Assembly (NCBI GenBank): GCA_963820315.1
Contig: CAWFZK010000021.1
Span: 1-64,000 of the forward strand
Source of the DNA: JACVRW01 sp963820315
Lineage (GTDB): Bacteria; Actinomycetota; Thermoleophilia; Solirubrobacterales; Thermoleophilaceae
DNA: 64,000 bases
Direction of reading: 5' to 3'
Positions 20,206-28,096 of the stretch are shown piece after piece; position 1 is the stretch's first letter, and every line of letters begins with the position of its first letter. A program made the position numbers and the translations under genes. Under the pieces are notes generated by a model, which saw nothing but the letters and a program-made list of their open reading frames with translations, did no database searches and was not told the DNA's origin.

Positions 20206-20526
20206 GTGACCGACGACGACCGAGTCTTCAAGGCGCTTGCCGACCCGACGCGGCGCTTCCTGCTCGACAGGCTCTTCGCGCGCGACGGGCGCACGCTCAC
20301 GGAGCTCGAATCCGAGCTCGAGATGACGCGCTTCGGCGTGATGAAGCACCTGCGCGTGCTCGAGGACGCCGGCCTCGTGGTCACCCAGCGGTCGGGCCGG
20401 GAGAAGCTGCACTTCCTCAACCCGGTGCCGATCCGCTTGATCCACGACCGCTGGATCGACAAGTACACGGAGCGCCAGGTGTCGGCGCTCGCCGACCTCA
20501 AGACAGAATTGGAGAAGTCAGCGTGA
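20206..20526 (+). CDS. ArsR-family winged-helix regulator
   Basis: A 106-residue ArsR-type repressor: VFKALADPTRRFLLDRLF at the start, recognition helix around MTRFGVMKHLRVLEDAGLV, then a wing with QRSGREKLHFLN. There are no cysteine clusters for metal sensing, so it is not a typical arsenic sensor. It belongs to the subgroup paired with SRPBCC proteins. GTG 20206 is favoured by the promoter position. Its stop overlaps the next gene by 4 bases (GTGA), so the pair is translationally coupled. The palindrome in its promoter is the likely autoregulatory site. Confidence 0.85.
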   Translation: MTDDDRVFKALADPTRRFLLDRLFARDGRTLTELESELEMTRFGVMKHLRVLEDAGLVVTQRSGREKLHFLNPVPIRLIHDRWIDKYTERQVSALADLKTELEKSA

Positions 20527-21023
20527 CCACGATGAGCGAGACGAAGACGACGCAGATCTACCGGGTGTTCATCAAGGCGTCGCCGGAGGCGATCTGGGAG
20601 GCGATCACGAACCCCGAGTGGAGCGTGCGCTACGGCTACGGGGCTCTGAACGAGTACGAGCTGCGTCCCGGCGGCACCTACCGCGGCAAGGCGACCCCCG
20701 AGCTTCAGGCGATGGGGATGCCCGAGGAGGTGGTCGAAGGCGAAGTGCTGGAGGTGGACCTGCCGCGCAGGCTTGTGCACACCTGGCGCTTCAAGTGGGG
20801 CGATGAGTTCGCCGACGAGGGGCCGACCCGGGTGGCCTTCGAGATCAAGGAGATCGGCAACGGCGTCTCGAGCCTGACCGTGACCCACGAGCTCGAGAAC
20901 GCGCCGAAGACCGCCGCGCAGGTCGCCGGCGAGATCGAGGGCGCCGGAGGCGGCTGGGCCTACATCCTCAGCGATCTCAAGTCGCTGCTCGAGACCGGCC
21001 ACGCACTGGAGGTGCAGGCCTGA
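20523..21023 (+). CDS. SRPBCC/AHSA1-domain protein
   Basis: About 166 residues of the START-like AHSA1 fold: IYRVFIKASPEAIWEAITNP at the start, ELRPGGTYRGKA, RLVHTWRFKWGDEF and a long C-terminal helix (GGWAYILSDLKSLLETG). Members bind small hydrophobic ligands and often sit behind an ArsR gene, as here. The ligand is unknown. GTG 20523 overlaps the arsR stop; ATG 20532 is an alternative start. Confidence 0.85.
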   Translation: MTTMSETKTTQIYRVFIKASPEAIWEAITNPEWSVRYGYGALNEYELRPGGTYRGKATPELQAMGMPEEVVEGEVLEVDLPRRLVHTWRFKWGDEFADEGPTRVAFEIKEIGNGVSSLTVTHELENAPKTAAQVAGEIEGAGGGWAYILSDLKSLLETGHALEVQA

Positions 21024-21033
21024 GCATGGGGCT

Positions 21034-21055
21034 GGGGGCGCCGGCAGGCGCCCCC
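21034..21055. terminator. Bidirectional hairpin terminator
   Basis: GGGGGCGCC (21034-21042), loop GGCA, GGCGCCCCC (21047-21055): a perfect 9-bp stem filling the gap between the convergent SRPBCC and diguanylate cyclase genes. The reverse-strand stop begins at the next base. Confidence 0.65.
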
Positions 21056-22120
21056 TTAGCGCCGTTTCTCGGTCTTCCGCTCCATCAGCGCGACGTCGGC
21101 GCGGGCGAGCGCATCCTCGGCACTCGAGCCGACCGGCAGCGCTGACGCTCCCCAGGTCAGCGTCATGCTGCGGCCGTCGGGAGCGGTGCAGATCGCGCCG
21201 ACGTTCGCGGCCATGCGGCTCATGACGTCGTCGGCGGCCGCGAGGTCGCTGCCCGGGAGGAGTACCACGAACTCGTCACCGCCCCAGCGGAAGCAGCGGT
21301 CGGTGCTGCGCAGCGAGCGCTCGATGGTGAGCGCGACCTCGCGCAGGCAGCGATCGCCCTCGAGGTGGCCCCAGCCATCGTTGATCCGGCGCAGGTCGTC
21401 GATGTCGACGAGCCCCACGCTCAGCGGCTCGTCGTCCCGCGCCGCCCCGGCGACCGCGACCGTGAGCGCCTCGTCGAACGCCCGCCGGTTGCCGAGGCCG
21501 GTCTGCGAGTCGACCCGGGCGAGCCGGCGGGCCACCTCGGCGCCGCTCTGCAGGCCGAGCCGCTGGCGGCGCGCGTAGGAGATGTACGTGATCAGGATCG
21601 CGCCGAGCACGATCAGGATGAGCGACTCGGCGATCATGTCGCCGATCACCCCGCCGTCCGTTCCCTCGTAGGTGAGCGGCAGCGCGAGCGCGAGCAGCAG
21701 CACGCCGAGGTGCACGATCGCGCGCCGCGGCGGTTGCACAGCGCCGGCGGCCATCCAGAGCACGAACAGGTCCTCGTAAGCGGAGGAGCCGCCGCCCGCG
21801 AGCCAGTTGAGCGTCGCGATGCCGGCCACGCCGAGGTAGGCGACGAAGAGCAGCTCGTTCCAGGTCGGCTCGCCGCGGGCGAGCACAACCGTGCCGACGA
21901 TGCCGGCGCCGATCAGCACCCCGGCCACCGCCCAGCCCGCTCCGCCGATCTCCTCGTCGACCGGTTCGAGCGGCAGGAAGGCAAGCGCGAGCAGCACGCT
22001 CAGACCGAGGATCGCGGTCACGATCCGGTGCGCGGAATTCCAGTCGGCTCCCTCGTAGGGATCCGCCCGGCGCTCGAACATGCTCGTCACGAAGTCCACC
22101 GCCCGCTCTGGCGGCTTCAT
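21056..22120 (-). CDS. Membrane-bound diguanylate cyclase (GGDEF)
   Basis: A 354-residue protein. The N-terminal half holds about six hydrophobic helices (for example LLALAFLPLEP and LILIVLGAILITYISYARR) with no known sensor domain. The C-terminal GGDEF domain starts RVDSQTGLGNRRAFDEAL, has the intact active site RWGGDEFVVLLP, and an RxxD inhibitory site (RSTD) five residues before it. It is therefore predicted to make cyclic-di-GMP and to be feedback inhibited. ATG 22120 has a GAGGGGGG ribosome site. It is divergent from nadC, with 55 bases between them. Confidence 0.88.
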   Translation of the reverse strand: MKPPERAVDFVTSMFERRADPYEGADWNSAHRIVTAILGLSVLLALAFLPLEPVDEEIGGAGWAVAGVLIGAGIVGTVVLARGEPTWNELLFVAYLGVAGIATLNWLAGGGSSAYEDLFVLWMAAGAVQPPRRAIVHLGVLLLALALPLTYEGTDGGVIGDMIAESLILIVLGAILITYISYARRQRLGLQSGAEVARRLARVDSQTGLGNRRAFDEALTVAVAGAARDDEPLSVGLVDIDDLRRINDGWGHLEGDRCLREVALTIERSLRSTDRCFRWGGDEFVVLLPGSDLAAADDVMSRMAANVGAICTAPDGRSMTLTWGASALPVGSSAEDALARADVALMERKTEKRR

Positions 22121-22175
22121 GGGTCCCCCCTCTCGGGGCGCGATCTTCGCATAGCCTGAGTCCCATGGTGCGGGA

Positions 22176-23015
22176 GTGACCATTGTTCGTCCATCCGTGC
22201 AAGACCTGATCGACAACGCGCTCGCCGAGGACCTGGGCTCCGGTGACATCACTACGGAGGCGGTGGTCCCGGCGGATGCCAGAGCAGAGGCCCGGATCGA
22301 GCAGAAGCAGGCGGGCGTGGTGGCCGGCCTCGCCGTCGCCCAGGCGGTCTTCGAGCGCGTCGACCCAGGGCTGGGCTGGACGGTTTCTTGCAGCGAGGGC
22401 GAGTGGCGCGAGGGCGGCCCGGTCGCGGAGATCGAGGGCGCTGCCGCGTCGATCCTCGGGGCGGAGCGCGTCGCGCTCAACTTCCTCGGCAGGCTCTCGG
22501 GCGTGGCCACCGTCACGGCGAGCTACGTGCGCGCCGTGGAGGGCACCGGCGTCCGCATCCTCGACACGCGCAAGACGACGCCGGGCCTGCGCGCCCTCGA
22601 GAAGGAGGCGGTCCGCGCAGGCGGCGGCACGAGCCACCGCAGCGGCCTCTACGACGCGATCCTCGTGAAGGAGAACCACGCCGCGCTGGCGGGCGGGGTG
22701 GGGGAGGCGGCCGAGCGCGCGCTCGCGAATGCTCCCGACGGGGTGGTCGTCGAGGTCGAATGCGCGACGCTCGACGAGGTCGTGGCGGCCGTCGAGGCGG
22801 GCGTTCCGCGGATCCTGCTCGACAACATGGACACCGCCGCGCTGCGCAGGGCTGTCGAGCTTGCCGGCGGCCGCGCCGAGCTCGAGGCGAGCGGCGGGAT
22901 CACGCTGGACACGATCCGCGCGGTGGCCGAGACGGGCGTCGACTTCATCAGCGTCGGCGCGCTCACGCACTCGGCGCCCGCGCTCGACTTCAGCCTGCTG
23001 CTCGATCCGCGCTAG
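22176..23015 (+). CDS. nadC: Nicotinate-nucleotide pyrophosphorylase (carboxylating)
   Basis: Converts quinolinate and PRPP to nicotinate mononucleotide in de novo NAD synthesis. 279 residues with family motifs AEDLGSGDITTEAVVP, NFLGRLSGVAT, RILDTRKTTPGLRALEK, HRSGLYDAILVKENH and the C-terminal LEASGGITLDTIRA plus ISVGALTHSAPALDFSL. GTG 22176 is chosen, as it directly precedes the conserved N-terminus. Its last 26 bases overlap the convergent nrtR gene, and nadA follows nrtR, so the three form one NAD module. Confidence 0.93.
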   Translation: MTIVRPSVQDLIDNALAEDLGSGDITTEAVVPADARAEARIEQKQAGVVAGLAVAQAVFERVDPGLGWTVSCSEGEWREGGPVAEIEGAAASILGAERVALNFLGRLSGVATVTASYVRAVEGTGVRILDTRKTTPGLRALEKEAVRAGGGTSHRSGLYDAILVKENHAALAGGVGEAAERALANAPDGVVVEVECATLDEVVAAVEAGVPRILLDNMDTAALRRAVELAGGRAELEASGGITLDTIRAVAETGVDFISVGALTHSAPALDFSLLLDPR

Positions 23016-23718
23016 CGCCGCGCGGGCCGGGCGGGCGCAGCACCGCGAACGGATCCGTCACCGCGAGATCGTGTGAGCGGAAGCGGTACACGGCGGCCGG
23101 GCGCCCGCCGCCGCGCCCGGGTGAGCGACGCTCGCCGGTCGCCTCGAGCAGCCCGCGCCGCTCGAGCACACGCCGCAGGTTGGTCGGGTCGACGGGGTAG
23201 CCGAGCGCGGCGGTGTAGATCGACGAGAGCTCGGAGATCGAGAAGGAGCCCGGAGCGAGCGCGAAGCCGATGTTGGTGTAGGAGAGCTTCGCCCGCAGGC
23301 GCTCGCGGCCGGCGAGCACGATCGCCTCGTGGTCGAAGGCCATGGGCTCGGGCAGCCGGTCGACCGGGTGCCAGCCGGTGTCCTCGGGCAGCTCCGGATC
23401 GAGGCCGAGTGGGACGAGGCCCAGGTAGGCGGTCGCCAGCTGCCACTCGGCCGGGTGGCGGCCGGGGTCGCCGACCGTCTCGAGCTGCTCGAGCCAGGAC
23501 AGCTCGGCCACGTCCACCTTGCGGGCGAGCTGGGTGCGGATCGAGTCGTCGAGCGCAAGATCCGCCTCGAGGTAGCCGCCCGGGAGCGACCAGGCGCCCG
23601 AGTAGGGCTCGCGGGCGCGCTGCCAGAGCAGCACGCAGAGCACGTCGCCCCGGACCTGCAGGACCACCGCAAGCGTCACGTGCGTGGGTGAGAGCCGCTC
23701 CACGGTATACTTCGCCAC
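22990..23718 (-). CDS. nrtR: NrtR-type Nudix regulator of NAD metabolism
   Basis: A 242-residue protein with an N-terminal Nudix-like domain and a C-terminal winged helix. The Nudix box is degenerate (GGYLEADLALDDSIRTQLAR lacks the REUXEE core), as in NrtR repressors that sense ADP-ribose rather than cleave it. The C-terminal part includes YPVDPTNLRRVLERRGLLE, the DNA-binding helix region. NrtR proteins repress NAD synthesis genes, and this one lies between nadC and nadA and is divergent from nadA. GTG 23718 is the most upstream plausible start. Confidence 0.85.
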   Translation of the reverse strand: MAKYTVERLSPTHVTLAVVLQVRGDVLCVLLWQRAREPYSGAWSLPGGYLEADLALDDSIRTQLARKVDVAELSWLEQLETVGDPGRHPAEWQLATAYLGLVPLGLDPELPEDTGWHPVDRLPEPMAFDHEAIVLAGRERLRAKLSYTNIGFALAPGSFSISELSSIYTAALGYPVDPTNLRRVLERRGLLEATGERRSPGRGGGRPAAVYRFRSHDLAVTDPFAVLRPPGPRGASADRAAG

Positions 23719-23721
23719 AAC

Positions 23722-23746
23722 GGTTTTCGATCATAAGGCAAAAACC
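23722..23746. promoter_or_regulatory. Candidate NrtR operator in the nrtR-nadA gap
   Basis: GGTTTT and AAAACC form an inverted repeat with a 13-base centre, ending 2 bases before the nadA ATG and 4 bases from the nrtR start. The position would control both genes. The match to known NrtR boxes was not tested. Confidence 0.45.
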
Positions 23747-23748
23747 TC

Positions 23749-24762
23749 ATGAAGCCAATCGAGCTCCCGACATTGAGCCCCGCCGCCGCACCTGCGCTGA
23801 GCCCTTCCGACCTCACGCGCATGCAGTCAGAGGTGCGTGCGCTGGCGGAGGAGCGGAACGCCGTGATCCTCGCGCACAACTACCAGGTGCCCGAGGTGCA
23901 GGACGTGGCCCACTTCGTGGGGGACTCGCTCGGCCTGTCGCGCAAGGCGGCCGACACCGACGCCGACGTGATCGCCTTCTGCGGCGTCCATTTCATGGCG
24001 GAGACGGCCTCGATCCTGTCGCCCGGGAAGACCGTGCTGCTGCCGGACCTCGACGCCGGCTGCTCGCTCGCCGACTCGATCACCGCGCCGCAGCTGCGGG
24101 CCTGGAAGGAGAAGCACCCCGGCGCGATCGTGGTCATGTACGTGAACACGACCGCCGAGGTCAAGGCCGAGACCGACTACTGCTGCACCTCCGCGAACGC
24201 GGTCGACGTGGTGCGCCACATCTACGCCGAGCACGGCGAGGACACCGAGATCCTGTTCGGTCCCGACATGTGGCTGGGCGCCTACGTCGAGCGGACGATC
24301 GGCCGGCGCATGCACGTCTGGGACGGCGAGTGCCACGTGCACGCCGGGATCCGTCCCGGCGACATCGCCGACGTGCGGGCGGAGCATCCGGACGCCGAGT
24401 TCATGATCCATCCCGAGTGCGGCTGCACGACCCAGGTCATGGAGTACGTGGCCGCCGGCGACGTCGACCCGGAGCGCACGCACATGCTGTCCACCGGCGG
24501 CATGCTCCAGTTCGCGCGTGAGTCGGAGGCGCGCGAGTTCATCGTCGCGACCGAGACCGGCATGCTGCACCCGCTCGCGAAGGAGAACCCCGGCAAGGAG
24601 TTCATTCCGGCGAACCGCGCAGCGGCGTGCAGGTACATGAAGATGATCACGCTGCCGAAGCTGCGCGACGCGCTGCGCGACCTGCGCCCGGTCGTGAAGG
24701 TCGACCCCGCCCTGGCCGAGCGCGCCCGGGTGCCGATCGACCGCATGGTCGCCATCGGCTGA
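23749..24762 (+). CDS. nadA: Quinolinate synthase A
   Basis: Condenses iminoaspartate with dihydroxyacetone phosphate to quinolinate using a [4Fe-4S] cluster. 337 residues. Cluster cysteines are visible in LDAGCSLADS, IHPECGCTTQ and AACRYMKM; substrate motifs are VILAHNYQVPEVQDVA, VGDSLGLS, CGVHFMAETA and STGGMLQ. ATG 23749. No nadB (aspartate oxidase) gene is nearby, so iminoaspartate must come from an enzyme encoded elsewhere. Confidence 0.95.
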   Translation: MKPIELPTLSPAAAPALSPSDLTRMQSEVRALAEERNAVILAHNYQVPEVQDVAHFVGDSLGLSRKAADTDADVIAFCGVHFMAETASILSPGKTVLLPDLDAGCSLADSITAPQLRAWKEKHPGAIVVMYVNTTAEVKAETDYCCTSANAVDVVRHIYAEHGEDTEILFGPDMWLGAYVERTIGRRMHVWDGECHVHAGIRPGDIADVRAEHPDAEFMIHPECGCTTQVMEYVAAGDVDPERTHMLSTGGMLQFARESEAREFIVATETGMLHPLAKENPGKEFIPANRAAACRYMKMITLPKLRDALRDLRPVVKVDPALAERARVPIDRMVAIG

Positions 24763-24779
24763 CCCGCCTGCCACCCTGG

Positions 24780-25811
24780 GTGGCCGTGGTACGTGCCCTC
24801 GGCACAACGCTGCTCGCCGTCCTGGCCTGCGCCGGCCCCGCCTGGGGCGCCGACCCGATCGATCACACGAAGCCGCCCGCGCCGGACGGGACGCCGATGT
24901 GCGCCGATTGGGTGCACGCGAGCTACACGGTCGAGCGCGGCGGCCGCAGCTGGCCCACCTGGCATCCACCGCGCGATCCGCGCTACGGCTGCGCGTTCGG
25001 GCACGAGCACGGCTCGAACCCGCGCGCCTTCGCCTACTTCGAGCGCACCGGCATGCCGGCGCTGGGACACATCGGCGCCGTCGCGGGCAGCGAGGAGGCG
25101 CACGCGGGCTTCAAGGTCTTCGTTGCCAACCGCGACCGCAAGGGCCTCGCCTGGATGGTCGTGCTCCATCAGGGCTCGGGTTCGCCGAAGCGCGGGACGG
25201 TGCGCTTCCACTCGCTCGAGACCTGGCTGTTCAGGCGCAAGGGCGGACGGCTGATCGCCCACACGCGGCACATGGCCGACTTCGGCGAGGCGCTCCCCAA
25301 CTGCCCGGGCACCGAGCTGCGCCCGAGCATGCGGCTGCTGCCGAGCCCGGCCTGCAAGTCCGTCTACGAGGAGTGGGACACCGCGATCGACGTCGGCGGC
25401 GTCTTCCGCGGCCGGCCGGGCTTCGGGATCGACAACGCGATCACCCAGTTCGACCCCGCCGCTCCCGAGCAGATCACGTTCAACAAGGGCTTCGCGTGCG
25501 GCCCGCACGATCCCGCCGGCTGGGACTCGTACTGCAAGGGCGACAAGCGCGCCGTCCTCCACCCGCGCTGGGTCGTCGAGAACCGCGGCCCGAGCCGCTT
25601 CCGCACCGACGCCTACGGCAGCCGCTCGCCCGCCGGCCTCCTGCAGGTGGTGTCACGCCGCCTGCGGGTGGACCAGTCGGACGAGTGCTGCGGCGCCGAG
25701 AACGCCTTCATCATGGAGCGGCCGAGCGACGGCGGGATCTACCGCGCGGGCCGCGGGCTCAACTCGGCGAACTTCGAGTTCCCGGGTTACTGCGTGCTCA
25801 GAACGAACTAG
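24780..25811 (+). CDS. Secreted protein of unknown function
   Basis: About 343 residues starting at GTG 24780 or 24786, with a signal peptide (LGTTLLAVLACAGPAWGADP). The mature part has paired cysteines spread along its length (MCADWVHASY, RYGCAFGHEHGSN, LPNCPGTELRP, SPACKSVYEEWD, FACGPHDPAGWDSYCKGDK, DECCGAENAF), suggesting several disulfides, and a histidine-rich GHEHGSN turn near the start. I do not recognise a family. It ends in CTAG shared with the convergent membrane-protein gene. Confidence 0.7.
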   Translation: MAVVRALGTTLLAVLACAGPAWGADPIDHTKPPAPDGTPMCADWVHASYTVERGGRSWPTWHPPRDPRYGCAFGHEHGSNPRAFAYFERTGMPALGHIGAVAGSEEAHAGFKVFVANRDRKGLAWMVVLHQGSGSPKRGTVRFHSLETWLFRRKGGRLIAHTRHMADFGEALPNCPGTELRPSMRLLPSPACKSVYEEWDTAIDVGGVFRGRPGFGIDNAITQFDPAAPEQITFNKGFACGPHDPAGWDSYCKGDKRAVLHPRWVVENRGPSRFRTDAYGSRSPAGLLQVVSRRLRVDQSDECCGAENAFIMERPSDGGIYRAGRGLNSANFEFPGYCVLRTN

Positions 25812-26194
25812 TTCCTTCTGGCGAACCAGATCACGCCGGTGATGAAGCACAGCGCGAACACGGCGCAGAGGATGCTGAGCGTCTCGTTGGGATCGCCCTG
25901 CGCGACGGTCACGAGCCACCAGCCGGGGAGGAGCCAGGCCATCACGGCGCCGGCGAAGGCGACCGCCCGCATGTAGAGCGAGCGCACGCGCTCGTCGCCG
26001 GTGCCGCTCATCACCTCGAGCACGTTCGAGCGTCTGCGGCCGAAGTGCACCACGGCGATGAACGCGGTCATGATCAGCGCGAACGGGAAGGCCGCCTCGA
26101 AGCCGTCGACGGCCCAGAAGACCGCCGTGGCGGCTGAGGCGATCAGCGCCATGCCGGCCACCTGCACGCTCCAGTTGTTCATCGCGTCGTTCAT
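25808..26194 (-). CDS. Four-helix membrane protein (DUF2178-like)
   Basis: 128 residues with four hydrophobic segments: MALIASAATAVFWAVDG, FPFALIMTAFIAVVHFG, AFAGAVMAWLLPGWWLV and LSILCAVFALCFITGVIWFA. The length and helix pattern fit small membrane proteins such as DUF2178 that are encoded with an XRE regulator. Its ATG overlaps the stop of that regulator by 4 bases (ATGA), so expression is coupled. The function is unknown. Confidence 0.7.
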   Translation of the reverse strand: MNDAMNNWSVQVAGMALIASAATAVFWAVDGFEAAFPFALIMTAFIAVVHFGRRRSNVLEVMSGTGDERVRSLYMRAVAFAGAVMAWLLPGWWLVTVAQGDPNETLSILCAVFALCFITGVIWFARRN

Positions 26195-26394
26195 CTCGAA
26201 TCTCCGTTGTCCGAAAACATCTCCTCGACGCTCGTCCCGAAGTGGCGGGCGAGCGCGATCGCGAGCGGCAGCGAGGGGAGGTAGCGGCCCTTCTCGATCG
26301 CGTTGATCGTCTGGCGCGAGACCCCCATCGCCTGGCCGAGCGCGGCCTGTGAGAGCCCCTGCTCGGTCCGCCGCCTGCGCACGTCGTTGTCCAT
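26191..26394 (-). CDS. XRE-family regulator (67 aa)
   Basis: A minimal Cro/C1 helix-turn-helix protein: VRRRRTEQGLSQAALGQAMG, then VSRQTINAIEKGRYLPSLPL, ending VEEMFSDNG, the YozG-like type. The recognition helix is SRQTINAIEKG. It is first in an operon with the membrane protein. Its promoter reads, on the reverse strand, TTGACA (26426-26431), 17 bases, then TAACTT (26403-26408), and both boxes lie inside palindromes, so it probably represses itself. The ATG is only about 8 bases after the -10. Confidence 0.85.
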   Translation of the reverse strand: MDNDVRRRRTEQGLSQAALGQAMGVSRQTINAIEKGRYLPSLPLAIALARHFGTSVEEMFSDNGDSR

Positions 26395-26398
26395 CGCC

Positions 26399-26416
26399 TG
26401 TAAAGTTAGCTTTACA
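26399..26416. promoter_or_regulatory. XRE operator 1
   Basis: TGTAAAG-TTAG-CTTTACA, a perfect 7+7 palindrome covering the -10 box of the XRE operon. Confidence 0.75.
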
Positions 26417-26425
26417 TCGGCGGAG

Positions 26426-26443
26426 TGTCAAGCAAGCTTTACA
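26426..26443. promoter_or_regulatory. XRE operator 2
   Basis: TGTCAAG-CAAG-CTTTACA, the same palindrome with one mismatch, 27 bp from operator 1. It covers the -35 of the XRE operon and lies just before the -10-like TAGGCT (26449-26454) of the divergent reductase. Confidence 0.75.
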
Positions 26444-26460
26444 TTGGCTAGGCTGCGCGC

Positions 26461-27201
26461 GTGCAGCTGATTCATCCCGAGCGCCTCCCGACGAGTCCTG
26501 AGCAGCTCGCGGCCGGCCTGCGGCTAGCCGCGCTCAAGCCGCCCGGGCGGCCCTACCTCGGCCTCAACATGGTCTCGAGCCTCGACGGCAAGGCGACCGT
26601 CGACTGGCGCACGAAGGGCCTCTCGAGCGAGCTCGACCGGCGGCTCTTCCACAACCTGCGCACGCAGGTCGACGCCGTGATGATCGGGGCGGGCACGGTG
26701 CGCCAGGAGCGCTACGGCCGGTTGACGAAGTCGGACGAGCTGCGCCGGAAGCGCATCGAGGAGGGACTCGCACCCGATCCGGTCGCGGTGATCGTGAGCG
26801 CGCGCCTCGACCTGCCCGCCGACCTGCCGATCCTCACCGAGCCCGAGCAGCGCGTGCTCATCGCGACCGGCTCGGACGCCACGCTGCCGGAGCTCGCCGC
26901 CCAGGTCGAGTACGTCCGCGTCGGCGACGACCTGCAGCGCCTGATGGCCTATCTAGAGGAGCAGCAGGGCATCCGCACGGTGCTGTGCGAGGGCGGCCCG
27001 ACCCTCAACTCGCATCTGTTCGCCGCGGACCTCGTCGACGAGCTGTTCCTCTCGCTCAACCCCAAGATCCCCGGGGGCGCCGCGGCGCTGACGATCGTCG
27101 CGGGCCGCGAGCTCGTCGAGCCGGCCGAGCTCGAGCTCGTCTCGGTCGCCGAGGGCGACGGCGACCTGTTCACGCGCTGGCGCGTGCGGCACCCCGCCTG
27201 A
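26461..27201 (+). CDS. RibD C-terminal domain pyrimidine reductase-like protein
   Basis: 246 residues of the dihydrofolate-reductase-like RibD_C fold. It has GLNMVSSLDGKATVDWRT near the N-terminus, IGAGTVRQERYG (NADPH binding), and VLCEGGPTLNSHLFAADLVD, the most conserved RibD_C signature. The riboflavin-pathway deaminase domain is absent and no other rib genes are near, so it may be a stand-alone riboflavin reductase or act in another reduction. GTG 26461 is 6 bases after a -10-like TAGGCT, implying a leaderless mRNA. Confidence 0.8.
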   Translation: MQLIHPERLPTSPEQLAAGLRLAALKPPGRPYLGLNMVSSLDGKATVDWRTKGLSSELDRRLFHNLRTQVDAVMIGAGTVRQERYGRLTKSDELRRKRIEEGLAPDPVAVIVSARLDLPADLPILTEPEQRVLIATGSDATLPELAAQVEYVRVGDDLQRLMAYLEEQQGIRTVLCEGGPTLNSHLFAADLVDELFLSLNPKIPGGAAALTIVAGRELVEPAELELVSVAEGDGDLFTRWRVRHPA

Positions 27202-27252
27202 CGCTGCAGAAACCCTTGCAGCCGTCGCGTCGCCGCGACCCCGTCGCTACTA

Positions 27253-28089
27253 ATGGGCGTCCTGATGGCGACTGTGAAAGCACGTCCCGCCGCGGCGGGC
27301 GAGGAGCGCCGGCGCGCCCCGGAGACGGAGGTGCCGGTCGTCGAGTTCCAGAACGTGACCAAGGTCTACGACGGCGGCTCGGTCGCCGTCGACCAGCTCT
27401 CGATGCGGATCGGCCGCGGCGAGTTCGTCTTCCTCGTCGGCCCCACGGGCTGCGGCAAGTCGACCTGCATCCGCCTGCTGCAGAAGGAGCTCGAGCCGAG
27501 CAAGGGCGAGATCGCGATCGCGGGACGCCAGCTCGGCGAGATTCCGCGCAGCCGGGTGCCCTACCTGCGCCGCAACATCGGCGTCGTCTTCCAGGACTAC
27601 AAGCTGCTGCCGAACCGCACGGTCTACGACAACGTCGCCTACTCGCTGCAGGTGATCGGCGAGGGGCGCCAGCAGATCCGCCGCAAGGTGCCGGACATCC
27701 TGCGCCTGGTCGGTCTCTCGACGAAGCTCCACAACTTCCCCGACGAGCTGTCGGGCGGCGAGCAGCAGCGCGTCTCGATCGCGCGCGCGTTCGTCAACCA
27801 TCCGCCGCTGCTGCTGGCCGACGAGCCCACCGGCAACCTCGATCCCGAGACATCGATCGGGATCATGCAGCTGATCTACCGCATCAACCGCACCGGCACG
27901 ACCGTCGTGGTCGCGACCCACGACAAGGAGATGGTCGACAAGATGCGCCGGCGCGTGATCGAGCTGCGCGAGGGGCGCCTCGTGCGCGACGAGAAGTCCG
28001 GCCTCTACCGGCCCGACGAGTCGACGACCGAGTTCGCGATCCGGCTGCGCGGCGAGCTCGGCGTTGGGGTAGAGGGGCACCCGAACTAG
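27253..28089 (+). CDS. ftsE: Cell division ATPase FtsE
   Basis: The ATPase of the FtsEX complex that controls peptidoglycan hydrolases at the septum. 278 residues, with a basic N-terminal extension before VVEFQNVTKVYDGG. Walker A is VGPTGCGKSTCIRLL, Q-loop VFQDYKLLPN, signature ELSGGEQQRVSIARA, Walker B LLLADEPTGNLDPE, H-loop VVVATHDKE. A C-terminal tail of 40 residues follows. ATG 27253 or 27265. ftsX follows after 7 bases. Confidence 0.93.
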   Translation: MGVLMATVKARPAAAGEERRRAPETEVPVVEFQNVTKVYDGGSVAVDQLSMRIGRGEFVFLVGPTGCGKSTCIRLLQKELEPSKGEIAIAGRQLGEIPRSRVPYLRRNIGVVFQDYKLLPNRTVYDNVAYSLQVIGEGRQQIRRKVPDILRLVGLSTKLHNFPDELSGGEQQRVSIARAFVNHPPLLLADEPTGNLDPETSIGIMQLIYRINRTGTTVVVATHDKEMVDKMRRRVIELREGRLVRDEKSGLYRPDESTTEFAIRLRGELGVGVEGHPN

Positions 28090-28096
28090 GGTGGTC

